From Pollenia angustigena (lineage: Eukaryota; Arthropoda; Insecta; Diptera; Polleniidae): a stretch of 64,000 nt of DNA. The stretch lies in the NCBI GenBank assembly GCA_930367215.1, contig OV884056.1:39246308-39310307 (forward strand), given 5' to 3'. Position 1 is the first letter of the stretch. The number at the start of each line of letters is the position of its first letter. Shown piece after piece: positions 45,063 to 56,093 of the stretch. The position numbers and the translations under genes are program-made. The notes under the pieces are model-generated. The model saw only the letters and a list, made by a program, of their open reading frames with translations. It was not told the origin of the DNA and did not search any database.

Positions 45063-46829
45063 CTTAATATTGATTTAAATACTACCCTGAAAATTGGGCA
45101 TAAGATTTTTGTTTTGCTTAGAGTTTTTGCAGCAAATTAAAAAAATGTATTTCTGAATGGTAAATTAACGTAATAAGCAAACGCAGAAAAAGTAAGAGTT
45201 CTCTGCTGACCAAAATAACTGTTGTTGTTAGTAATAAGTTTTTTTTTTATTTTTTTGCTTTTGCTGCTCCTGAGTTCTGCAAGTATTTCTTTTCAGTTGC
45301 TTGCTGTTAAAAAAATAAGCGATTTTAAATTTAACAAATTAAATCTGTTTTAAACAGTATAAAAGTGGCTCAACGATTATTATTTTTAAGCGTAATGAAG
45401 CTCAGAATAAAAATATTACCTCCATTGCATGTAGTGGTAGTGTAGTGTTGCCTTCTATATATTTAAATAATTTATAAAATACTTCCTAAAATGTGTGTAA
45501 ATTAAAAATATTTGCTTCTATTATTTAATGATTTTTTAATCAATTAAGTCTTCACATTCAGACATGTCTCATGCATTTCCTTGAGATCCACAAGTTTACA
45601 TAACAATCTTTTAACACAATGTTCTACATCAATTGAAACTTTCCAATATTTTATGTTGTCTGCCTGTTCTGTGTGTTGCAATTTTCCAATCATCATCGAT
45701 AATCTTTCTAACACATCTCTTTTAACTCATGGGAGACTGTAAAAGTGTATGTGGGTGTTTTTTTTTTTTTTTTGTTGTCTGCTTCTAATAATTTTCATCA
45801 TTCGTATCTACATAGGATCATTGATATCTATGGATTTGCAGTGTGCATCTAAACAAACCACATACGTATAAACATGTGTATGTACAGATGCATAATTTGC
45901 AAGCAGAGATACATCTACATTTGATGAATACATTTTCGTTTTTATAAGATTGAAAATCAAAATGTTATTTAAATGTTAATCATAATTTAATACTTCTCAA
46001 GAACTATTGATCTTTCCTTTACTCAATATTTTTTTTTTTTTTTTTTTTAATTTTTCGTTTTTCAACCAGCATGCGACAATATTTGTTCATTACTGTACGG
46101 AGTTCTCATAAGTCCTTTGTTAGTTCACTGTTAATATGCTGTAAATTTATAACCTTTTCCTTTTGCTTTCTCATTTTTTCACATTACACTGTTATCGGTA
46201 ATCATTTTTTCATTGACGCTTTAATGTCTGCAGTCTTATCCGATTGAAATGCAGAAAAAATAACTTTAAACGGAAAAAGAATGTCTTAAGGATACGAGTG
46301 CCTTGAATACATGTGTGCAGATGCATGAATATTTATTGGATATTAGTGACGTAAGTTTGTTTTAAATTACGCTTATTGCTGTTAATACGAAAATGTTTAT
46401 ATTAGTGCATAAATAGTGAGTTTGTAGGCGATAATGATGATTAATATGTTGTAAGATGTGAATCTGATGATATTTGGTGTATGGGAAAGATATAAGTTGT
46501 CTTTTATTTGCATTTAGAAAATTAAATGATATACGCATTGGTATATCTTGGTAACGTTTTATGCAGTGGAATAAAAATTTGGTTTTGAAAACAAATTTTT
46601 GAATCAGAGTGTGAAAAGCACTCGAAAAAATCGTTAATTTACCATTTCAGGTATTTTTTCGAAATATGCCTGTTTTTAAACTGGCAACATGCTTTATTTT
46701 TTGCGAGAACAATAAAGCAAGTTGTTTTTGTTTTCATTTTGTTTTTTCTTAACCTACTTATAACTACAATTAATGTTGGAAGAATTCCAACCATTTGTAG
46801 TGGGGAATGTAAGAATAGATAAACTCACT
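45063..46829. other. AT-rich region without recognised repeats
   Basis: One of the longer stretches free of obvious transposon ends. It has long T runs (45742-45775, 46029-46048) and CATACGTATAAACATGTGTA near 45860. It could be intronic or regulatory DNA of a gene outside the window; nothing in the sequence proves that. Confidence 0.4.
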
Positions 46830-47060
46830 GTTTATTATTGTTGTTTTTGTTAAAGCTTTGATATTATTACAAGTAAAACTGTTGCTCATAATTCTTATAC
46901 GCTTAATAGTATTATTTGGTTTAATATCTTTAGTTTTTCTAAAATCTTTGGGTGAAGTTTTCTGATGATTTGGCCTAAGCAACCAGTGAAATGCGCATAG
47001 GAATTCAACAATAAATTTCAGTGTTTTTATCAAGAAATAAAAATTGGGAATTTACCAAAC
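46830..47060 (+). repeat. R190 repeat, copy 4
   Basis: GGCCTAAGCAACCAGTGAAA, then TGCGCATAGGAATTC, TTTCAGTGTTTTTATCAAGA and AATTGGGAAT, in the same order as at 10.1 kb. The minus-strand 87-codon frame over it is not a gene. Confidence 0.7.
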
Positions 47061-47069
47061 AAAATTGAA

Positions 47070-47400
47070 AGTTTTTGAGGGGCAAAAATTGTCCCCTACC
47101 TCCCCTTGTGGTCCTATTTTTGAAAACTGTATAGCTTATGGTTCCGTATAGATATGGATCTATCTATGTTTTAAATTTCATAAAAATTGGTTTGATAGGC
47201 AGAAATTGCCCCTCCCCTCGTGGCCCTATAAAAAATGCATACCTTTTGTGTCCAGATAGATATTGTTCTATCTGTGTTTTAAATTTCATAAAAATCGGTT
47301 AAATAGTTTCTGAGTGGAAGAAATTTTCCTCTTTCTTTCTTCTTGGTCCTACGATTTAGCCCATTTTCAATAGGCTTGGTCCTTGTGCTAGTAGGAACCC
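47070..47400 (+). repeat. Two tandem units of about 125 bp
   Basis: Blocks with GTTTTAAATTTCATAAAAAT, then TTTTGATAGGCAGAAATTG- or AAATAGTTTCTGAGTGGAAG-like text, then CCCCTC and GTGG(T/C)CCTAT, occur twice in a row. Usual non-coding transposon filler. Confidence 0.45.
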
Positions 47401-47402
47401 AT

Positions 47403-48005
47403 AGCCCAAATTGATTGATTGATTGATTCTTTATTAGATAAGACAGTACAACAAGAACGGTGTCTTATATTACAGTACTGTAGAATTAATGTTATACATA
47501 TGTGGCACAAAAAAATATAATAAAATGAAAATTAAACATATAAATAATAATTAATAAAAATAAGTAAACAAATATAAAAAAAAAAATGAGTATGAATATT
47601 TAATTAAATATTTATGCCCGTATTCACAAAAATATTTTAAACTTTAAATAGTAAATTTTAAATTCTTAACGATCGTTTATGAAAACGGGGTTAAATATTT
47701 ATTTTAAGAAAAAGAAATTACAAAAAAAAAAAAAAAATAATATATAAAAAATAAAAAAAAAAAAAGAATAAAAAAAAGTTATTAAAATAAATTACCAAAA
47801 AAATGTTAACAAAAATGTTTAAAAATGGCAGTTTTGAAACAGTTTGCATTGCTTATGAATTGAATATGGGGAGGTAGTCGGTTCCACAGACGAATTGTAG
47901 AAACGTAAAAATGTCTAACTGATATAAGGCTACGGTAGCGAATAGAGTTTATATTTTTCCCTCTGTTAGATTTTATCAAATTTTCTTTATAATTGCGACC
48001 TGTAC
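47403..48005 (-). mobile_element. 3' end of a LINE related to the 15-17.6 kb element
   Basis: The minus strand ends the ORF with SNRGKNINSIRYRSLISVRH, then FYVSTIRLWNRLPPHIQFIS and FKTAIFKHFC before a stop, against SNRGHKINRIRYNKSISNQH and IRLWSQLPPRIQIISN in the larger copy. The 3' UTR shares ACTGTAATATAAGACA and TTCTTGTTGTAC, and it ends in an (ATCA)n tail. It is severely 5' truncated. Confidence 0.85.
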
Positions 48006-48165
48006 TTTGCGCACAAGGTTACATGGACAGCCAGCCAGCTGGACGGACATCTTTAGTTTGACTCAGAAAGTGATTCTGAGTCGATCGGTATACTTTAAAG
48101 TAGGACCAATATTTTGAGGTGTTACACTTATCAGCATGAATGAATTATACCCTCTCCGCTATTGT
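48003..48165 (-). repeat. Dispersed repeat, inverted copy
   Basis: The minus strand contains GATCGACTCAGAATCACTTT, GTCCGTCCAGCTGGCTGGCT and TTGTGCGCAAAGTACAGG, matching 12895-12990. Confidence 0.6.
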
Positions 48166-48235
48166 GGTGTTGCTATAATGAAATAAAATTTCAAATTGAC
48201 TCAATAAGTAGATTAAAAAAGGCCTGCAATTAATA

Positions 48236-48584
48236 TCCATAATATGGTTAGCATTGACTGTACTCTTGTTAATTGTGACCATAATATATTTCTCATTTAC
48301 CATATTATGGTTAATTTTGATCAAAATATGGTTATCATTGGCGATATTATTGTACATTTGCACCATAATATATTTTTGACCAAATTTCGGATAACTTTGA
48401 CCATATTATGGTTAATTTTAACCAAATAATGGTTTATTTGGACAAAGTTATGGTTAGTTATAACCATATTATGGTCATATTTAACCATAATATTTTTACC
48501 CGCAAACATTAATATTGTTAAAATCCAAAGTATAGTATGTTGGTTTTAGAATATAATTACTTCAAACCATATTTTTTCTATGTG
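48236..48584. mobile_element. CAC-GTG type MITE fragment rich in palindromes
   Basis: The right end ATATTTTTTCTATGTG is followed by TA. The left end is missing. Inside, about ten copies of AACCATA(A/T)TATGGTT or half-sites occur within 260 bp. Short frames on both strands are products of the array. Confidence 0.6.
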
Positions 48585-50032
48585 TACCTAAATAATTATC
48601 TGAGCTTGTTTTTCTTTTTGTTTTAGTGTAAAATCTATATTGTATGTATTAAGAATTCGACTTAAGTCGTTGGTAATATTTGAACTTTTAATTTACAATT
48701 TTAGTTAAATATGTTAAAGGGTGAGTGAGGCAAGAGATCACTGTATAGTTATTCTAAAAACATATTTTTTCTAAGTGTATTTTCCAAAAAAAAAAAAAAA
48801 TATATATATACATATTAAAAGAAAAACCCATCAATATTAATCGATGATGCATTTATTGCACTAGATGATGCAAATTTTATATATTCTTCACCCACATCTT
48901 AACGCCAAACAATGTGGTGGATTAACAACAGCTACTCACTCACATATTAACACAAACACATATACAAAGAATTAATTATCAATTTTTCGAGGTTATTTAT
49001 AAATCTATCACTTATGTCAAGGCATGCCCATATGTATGTATGTATGTGTATATGAAAAGTTTATTATTAAAGAAAATTTTACAAAAACCACAACAACACA
49101 ATAATGATAAAATATATAAAAACTTAAAAGAAAAATGCTATGGAATATGTATACAAAATTCCATAAAGAAATATATAAAAAAAAGCAAACACTAACTCTT
49201 GCATACAATATCCAATACTATAACACTTACCAAGCCCTTAAAGAAAAACTTTTAAATTTCCAAGAAAATAGAAAAAAAAAATGAGGGAAAAAAAAGAAAT
49301 TGTGAGAATTGAATAGAAGTGAAAATAAGGCATGAAGCCAAATGTTAAAAGAGGGAAGAACAAAAAAAAAAAAAAACTACAATGCATATTATTAGGTATA
49401 ATATGTTCAATATATTGTAAACTGACTCTGTGGTTATCGATAGAAGTGACTGATTATCATGTTTGGCATACTACAGACAACAAAATACCAAAACTTGCTA
49501 ATACCGACTGGAGGACAGATAAATAGACAGACAGACGGAAATACACACTCGCACGGATATAAAACATATGGTTAGTTGGCTTTTAATGAAGGCTTCCATA
49601 AATACACACACACACACCCACACACACACAAACTTTAATTTAGTTTATACATTTAAATCGATGTGTATATTAGTAACTGTTTATAAATAATTGTGTGTTT
49701 TGTTCAAAGTGATGACAATGTTGCACAGTGCAATGAAGGGTTGAAATTTAGAAGTTATCATGGAAATCAGTAATAGCTAAGTTTGGACTATGACTTAATC
49801 AGTCAAAGTAAAAGTCCCTATACCAAAATTTTAAGACAAACATCTAAGAAAGTATTATCAGTCACGCCAACCACTACCAACCAGTGTAAGACAATAGAGG
49901 AATTTGTCTCGAACAGACTACCTGGACATCACAATTTTTTACTTATTATAATGGGCAGCACTTTCCGAAAGGAGTGTTAGCCTAACTGAACAAAATTTGT
50001 TGGAGCTATTGCTGGAACATTTACTATAGACT
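48585..50032. other. AT-rich region, one further element end
   Basis: CATATTTTTTCTAAGTGTA at 48761-48779 looks like another right end of the same MITE type. (CA)n at 49603-49630. Frames at 49332-49526 and 49783-49980 have no domain. Confidence 0.45.
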
Positions 50033-50034
50033 TA

Positions 50035-50521
50035 CACGCAGAGAAAAAACATTGTTTAAATATGGTCACCTCCAACAAAACTATTATTAAAGGAAATTTT
50101 GAACGCATTATGTTTAATTTAACCATATTATTGTCACCGACAGCCATATTATGGTTAAGTTAGTCCTCCATTAAGAAGCCACAACCATATTATGGTTGCC
50201 TATAAACATGTTATGGTTAAATATGACAATAGTTTGTTTAAAAATTAACAATAGTATTTTCCTCTTTTCCAAGAGCAACATGCTATGGTTAAAAACCAAC
50301 CATACTATTATAGTTGTTGAACATATTTTAGTAATTTTTAACCATAACATGTTCGGAGGCATCCTTTACATGGTAGTGGTTTTTTGATTGAGGACTAGTT
50401 CAACCATAAAACGGTTGACGCTGACAATAATATGCTTAAAAGTAAACATAATTGGTTTAAAATTGACTTTAAAAATAGTTTTGTTGGAGTTGACCATATT
50501 TAATCATGTTTTTCTCTGGTG
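50035..50521. mobile_element. CAC-GTG type MITE (487 bp)
   Basis: Starts CACGCAGAGAAAAAACATTG and ends ATGTTTTTCTCTGGTG, with TA on both sides (50033-50034, 50522-50523). It is closely related along its length to the element at 37889, including TGGTCACCTCCAACAAAACT and its inverted copy and the AACCATATTATGGTT motifs. Confidence 0.85.
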
Positions 50522-50581
50522 TATATGTGTAAGATTTTCGCTTCCTTTTATATATCAAAAAGATAAGTGCGTTTAAACATA

Positions 50582-51285
50582 CTGTCAGCGTCAAAATAAA
50601 GTGTACAACTGGTTTTATAATATAAAAAGTGTTATTTTAGCAAAACTTTGGACAATGTCATTATAATTAAAAATTAAAAATTTTAAATACTTCAAAAACA
50701 ACAAAAACAATACAATAAAAAAACTAATATAATCCGTTTTAAACGCGTCAAAAAAAAGTGTACAGTTTTAAAATACTAAGAAAAGTGAAGTGGCTAATAC
50801 TTTGATTGATTTCTTTTTGCTTTTAGGACGGCTTCTAGTCTCTTTGGAATCAATTCCACCCATTTAAAGTTAGCTCAGTAGACAATTTTGGCTACCCTTC
50901 CTGCAGAATTTTATTCGGAGAGTGCTTGCTGCTAATGTTTTTTTTTTAATTTGTCTGTCCAAATGTTTTCAGATGTTTACTTGAGTTGATATCGAGCGAC
51001 TATTGGGCTGATCCATCTGTTTTAGGAGGTTTTACAAAAGCTAACCCCATCACGCTTCACTTTAGATACTATATTTTTTCCGTTGAATTTCTTATTTCTA
51101 CCTTTTATCACCTTTTTTTTTGTCCAACTTGCTTTTGTCACTTTTTGGAGCAACGTATTTTTCACAGATGACAGCAAGCTTGAAGTCTGATCAAATTTGG
51201 CAAAGTAGAAATTTAACTTTTTATAACTAACATAACCCTTTTTATATTGGAAAACAAGCTGTACACTTTATATTGACGCTCACTG
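50582..51285 (-). mobile_element. Tc1-like element (704 bp), decayed
   Basis: Ends CTGTCAGCGTCAAAATAAAG, then TGTACA, and inverted TGTACACTTTATATTGACGC, then TCACTG, with TA on both sides (50580-50581, 51286-51287). The minus strand ends in NFKWVELIPKRLEAVLKAKR, then NQSKY and stop, the C terminus of Tc1-type transposases (usual form SMPRRLQAVIKAKGGxTKY). The rest of the transposase is too degraded or deleted to read. Confidence 0.8.
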
Positions 51286-51287
51286 TA

Positions 51288-52289
51288 AGTCGGTTTAAAA
51301 GCTTATGGAAATTTATTTATTATTTTTTTGAGCCTACGGATTTAAATCGTTTTAGACTATAATTTTATCACATTACAGTGATGCGTTTTAAAACTGTTTC
51401 GATACAAAGAAACGTCCTGTTTTGTTTGCTTTGCAAAAAAAAAAAAAATGTCAACAAAATTATTGCCTTTTGTTTGCGCATCGATAACCGTTATTACCTT
51501 TATTAAACATTTAGGGAAGCTTGACATTATTATACATTTAGGGAAGCATGACATTGTCAGTGTTTTAATGATTGCGTTTAGGAAAGCATGACTTTGTTCG
51601 GTTGCGCTACAAATGCGTTTTGAACTTCACCTTATATTACAAAAATTATTATTGTATAAGATAATACCACGTTTAATGACACTTACATTTACATTTCATT
51701 AAAAGCTCTGTATATTCACCGAAAAGGATCAGAGTTTGCATAGTTTGTGTGAAAGACCTAAAGATACTATGGTAAAAAATTGCGAGTAAATCGTTGAGGA
51801 ACGTTAACTTTGGCATGCATAAGCAGAAATTCAAAAGAAAAATTAAACAAATTTACTAAAAAAAACCTAATGTTAAGCATTTTTCTTCGCCTTTTCAGTG
51901 AAGGCAATTTAATTCGTTCAAGTCTAACAGAAAAGGATGGAAGAGCTTCAGAAGGGTTTCAAGTTGAGGTACCTTAGCAGAACAGTAAAAGTTGTTTTTA
52001 GACAGACTCTAATCGATTTATTAAGATCCCAGATAAAAGAACCATTTTCGATGATTGGTCCTTCCAAAGATGTGTATAGCAGCTGCCTTGTAATACTTAT
52101 TTCAGGGAGCTCTTTAGCCAAATGCCTTGTAAAAGCAAGTGCTCCATATAGAGCGATCTTACTGAAATTCAGTAGAATAATTTATTGTTATTAAAAACAA
52201 ATTTGCGTAAAATGTTATGTCAATCTGTGTATTCTTCTACTATTTATGATATTTTTTATACCAAAATTTTAAATTTTTGATTGGTTGTT
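51288..52289. other. AT-rich spacer, nothing recognised
   Basis: ATTTAGGGAAGC(A/T)TGACATT occurs twice (51510, 51536), with ATTGCGTTTAGGAAAGCATG, then ACTTTG at 51571: three short tandem units. The 85-codon frame at 51937-52194 has no recognised family. Confidence 0.4.
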
Positions 52290-52560
52290 CCAAATTTGGC
52301 CTTATAACTCCTGGCAAACTGAACCGATTTTGCTGAGTTTTAATCCCAAACTGATTAGGATAACTAGAAACGATGTGCTACCAATATCGTTCTCTAGTTT
52401 TGAGTTGTTTGAAAGTGAGCGTGTTTTCAACTGATAGTCAGACGGATAGACAGACGGACATGGCTAAATCGACTTGGTATTGCTCAAGGACCGGAATACT
52501 TTATGGAGTTTTATATGAATATTAAAAACATTTTTCATGGGATCATACACTTAGAACACC
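52290..52560 (+). repeat. Dispersed repeat, GACGGACATGGCTAAATCG type
   Basis: CCAAATTTGGCCTTATAACT, TCTAGTTTTGAGTTGTTTGA, CAGACGGACATGGCTAAATC and TACTTTATGGAGTTTTATAT parallel 11530-11760. Non-coding. Confidence 0.6.
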
Positions 52561-54534
52561 GTCATTCACCTCTAGAAGGTGAATTTTTACCAAACTAAAA
52601 AATGATTAAAAAGCATTTAATTACTGCAGAGCACAGTGAACGTAGCATAACTTTTTAGCTAAATTTTATTTAAACATTATATTGATAAGTCCAGGATTTA
52701 TGTAATACAAACCCTGTTCAAGCTTAGGTTACAGTTTAAGACCAAACTACGGTTTGCTGTAGAATAAAAGATACCTTGTACCACTGTGCCTTAAAACTTT
52801 ATTGAATGCATTTGCATATTATATTCCTTAGCGTGTGTTTACGTACATATGTGTGTATAAATAATTAAATGTTAGTTTGTATGCTTTGTTGTTGTTGTTG
52901 TTTAAAGAACAGACAGAGTCCATTGTATGAATATTACTGCATTGGGCCCCAGCTGTTTAAAGTTATTTCGTTGCATTCATTCAGTGGGACAAGTTGTTTA
53001 TATTTGCGTAGAAAATAATAACGGATTTTTGTTAAGTTTATTTGTTGTTTTTTTCTTTTTTTTTTTTTTTTGGTTCGCATTAGTTTCTTCTATTCATTTT
53101 ATATTCCTACAATTTTCCAGCCAGATTAACATGATTATTTTGAAAGAAGAAACAATGAAAGGGTGTGACACACGCAGACTGTTTTGTACGAGAATTTCAA
53201 GCGCGCCGTTACGGAAGTATTTTAACGCAATTTAGTTTGTCGACACATTTTTTATTTTCGTATTGTTCGATGCGATAGCGTTATTTTGTTTTGTTTTCGA
53301 AACGGACGTATAGAGTAATGCGAACGCGCCAAAATAATGTCAATTAAAATATATTTTGTTAATGCAATCACTGTTCTACGAATTAGACAAATACAGTTAA
53401 AGTTTTTTTTTTTTTTTTTTGTGAAAAATCAGCAAATATAAAAGTCAATTAAGTAATAAAATTGGTTTACAGTTGCAAACATTATTTGAATGCAAAAAAA
53501 GGGAATTTAAAAAAAGTAATAAAATTTAATTGCAATAAATTTGCTTGCAACTCAATAAATAAAGAATCAAATGAAAATATGTTTATTAAAACGCAAAAAA
53601 AGTGTTAAACTGTAAAAAACCAATATTGAAATTTTTATTTAAAATAAAGAGTTTAATTAAAGGAAAAAAGAATTAAAGATTCCAAATTTAAACAATAAAA
53701 TATTTATGAGTATGAATATGAATATGAGGCGGTTTATTTTAGTGTAAACAATTTTTTCTTCAAAGAAAAAGAAAACAGAATACAATTTCCTGTTAAATTA
53801 AACAATATAAATATCATTTCACGATCATGATTATGGTGATCATTAAATGTTAAAACAATTTTAATTACGTTCTCCTTTTTTAAATAAAATTACAAACGAT
53901 TGATTGCAGTAAAGTGTAAAATGTTTACATTAGTTTAAAATTAAAAAAAAAAAAATTTTGATATTTATCAGTATAAAAAATCAATTAAATAAATTAATTA
54001 AAATATCAGTGAATGAAAAATCTCATTTGGAATACAGCTTAACACAATAAACATGTTTAATAAAATGAATTTCCTTTGTGCAGAATAACAAAATACAACT
54101 TGTGAGAAATACGTATTATGGTCACTGAACGTATTATGGTCACTGAACGTTTGTATCATCATAATGTTAATATGTGTGTAGATGCAAAAATAAACAAAAT
54201 TAACATTAAACTAATTAAAAATCAAAAGTGCTAAACAGATTTAAAAGTATGACGAAAACTATCGGATATGGTGTTTAATAAAATTTTGTCAAAACAAAAC
54301 CTTTAGTACGGGTTGGAAATCTTATTTGTTGGAAACCTTTTTTCTGTAGGAGAAATATGTTTACATGATAGTTATGAGAAGATCTATAATAAATCTTAAT
54401 TATGATACTTTTTAGATATTCTACATTTATCTTACCATTGTTATAACGGCCCTAAGCTCCTTACAGGATTAAGAGGATTAAAATATTGCTGTCTTGGGGA
54501 TTTAAAAAATATTAATTTATGATTTTATACCTTA
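52561..54534. other. Region without recognised repeats, possible regulatory DNA
   Basis: 52900-53350 is less AT-rich than its surroundings and has several CG-containing words (CAAGCGCGCCGTTACGG at 53197, CGAACGCGCC at 53321). A 102-codon frame at 52927-53235 is mostly low-complexity. It could be a promoter or 5' UTR of an outside gene; there is no direct proof. Two tandem copies of GTATTATGGTCACTGAAC lie at 54112-54149. Confidence 0.35.
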
Positions 54535-55142
54535 CTAGCGAACCCCTGCACACTTCGTAGTGCAAAAAAGAAACTAAGAAATCAATTCGAATTCATTTAA
54601 ATCAGTGATAAATTGTTTTTATTGTAATGCTACATACAACTGTCCATGTAAGAAAACTGGATACTCTAAATTCACTCCACCAATTCCTAATGATTGGCCT
54701 TGCGCCTTATTAATAGCAACTGCAAACCCAAGCTGAACAGGAAACTGAAGTCGTTTGAATTCAAATGGCATATCAGACGGAATCATTGGGATGCGTGGAA
54801 TGAATACATATTCGCCTTTGAATTTTCCAGTTTAAAAAGTAGCTTCAACCTTTTAATAGCAACTCTTGTGCCATTACACAAACGGGGTAAATCCAACGAA
54901 TTCAAAAATTCTGTTGGATAATTTACAACATCTTCTACATTGGTAACAGTATCCACAGATTTGTACGAAATCAATTCGGCAGGAATCTTTGATTGTATAT
55001 TTAATTCACTAACATCTTTGTTCTTTGCCGCTAAAATTGCTCTGTCACTCAACCGTTCAGTCAATTCCTCTTTTGACTGTACGAAATGGCAAAAATGGCT
55101 ATAACTCATGAACCAATACACATTTGAAGACCGTTGATACAC
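54535..55142 (-). mobile_element. Helitron 3' half
   Basis: The minus strand ends with hairpin TGCACTACGAAGTGTGCA (54547-54564), then GGGGTTCGCTAG, followed by T: a textbook Helitron 3' end. It contains the helicase C terminus listed next. 5' truncated near 55100. Confidence 0.8.
54605..55100 (-). pseudogene. Helitron helicase C-terminal part
   Basis: The minus strand reads DRAILAAKNKDVSELNIQSK, SYKSVDTVTNVEDVVNYPTE, FLNSLDLPRLCNGTRVAIKR and, after a shift near 54830, EYVFIPRIPMIPSDMPFEFK, RLQFPVQLGFAVAINKAQGQ and SLGIGGVNLEYPVFLHGQLYVAL before a stop, 70 bp from the element end. It is better preserved than the copy at 23-24 kb, from which it differs in many residues, so the two are separate lineages. 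N-terminal Rep and most of the helicase are missing. Confidence 0.88.
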
Positions 55143-55239
55143 AAAAACAAAATCGGTTCATGCATTACAGAGAACATTAATTACTAACACAATGCAACTT
55201 ATTTTTACATATATACATAGTTAACATAAAAGGTAGTGG

Positions 55240-55480
55240 GGTATGTTTGTGTTTCTAATCCCGCTTTTAAGTTGTTTATCGATCAACTCCTAATCACTTT
55301 TCAAATCGAGCTTACAATATCCGTCCGGCTGGTTGTCTGTCCATGTAAACTTTGTTCACAAATTATTGGTCGTAATTTAAATTATAATTTGATGAAATTA
55401 GGAACATATTGCTCGTCTATTGCAACATAGTCAATTCTCAAAAAAAATCAAACTTGGCAATATGCGATCAAAGTTTTCAA
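55240..55480 (+). repeat. Dispersed repeat
   Basis: TATCGATCAACTCCTAATCA, ATCCGTCCGGCTGGTTGTCT and GTCCATGTAAACTTTGTTCA parallel 12895-12985. Confidence 0.5.
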
Positions 55481-55840
55481 AATGTACTTTTTTATACAGA
55501 TTCAATAAAATATCAGGTATGTGATAAAAATCGATCGATTTCAAAACGGATGTTTTTAAAAGGTGTGATGAATTTCGAGGTATTTTAAATCCATTTCTGA
55601 ATTATAGTCTTAAATGTGCTTTCAGAATACACTTCAGTTAATGTATATAAAATAAAATGTAAAAGAATAAAGACTGAAAATAAAAGGAATATCTTTTTAA
55701 AATCCATTTTAAAAGATACTGAAAACGATATTTTCGGTTTCAAATTGTTTCGTTTTTAAAATCGATTTCCATCACATACCTGTATATTTTGCTATAACTT
55801 CGTTTCAGTTTGAGATAAAACACTGCTTTTTGTTTTACAT

Positions 55841-56093
55841 ATCGCTCATTTGCTGCAAGACCGACATAACTCAAAATATGAAATTTTGGAGTTAGAGATG
55901 CAGAATTGTTCGCTTTGTTTTTCTTTATAGTGTGTATTAAATTCATCTTTATATCTTTTATACTTTCCAAGTTTGAAGAGAATGTGTCTTCTCTTTTTCT
56001 AAGTAGTTAGAGCAAATCAAAAACTTTAAATGCGTTTATTTCAAAATTGATTTTTTTTAAGTTATGCCGGTCTTGCAGCAAATGAGCGATATG
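55841..56093. repeat. 34-bp inverted repeat with 185-bp loop
   Basis: CATATCGCTCATTTGCTGCA, then AGACCGACATAACT (55841-55873), is matched inverted at 56059-56093 with one mismatch. A related AGGAGCGATATGTTTTAACA lies at 56414. Function unknown; it may be the ends of a small element. Confidence 0.6.

Noticed and set aside
48145..48509. Frames rich in NHNMV/DHNMV repeats as a repeat protein
   Set aside because: The repeat at protein level is only the translation of the AACCATAATATGGTT array; it is open on both strands.
52927..53235. 102-codon frame as a membrane protein
   Set aside because: The hydrophobic stretch comes from a long T run; no homologue and no start context. Kept only as possible regulatory or leader DNA.
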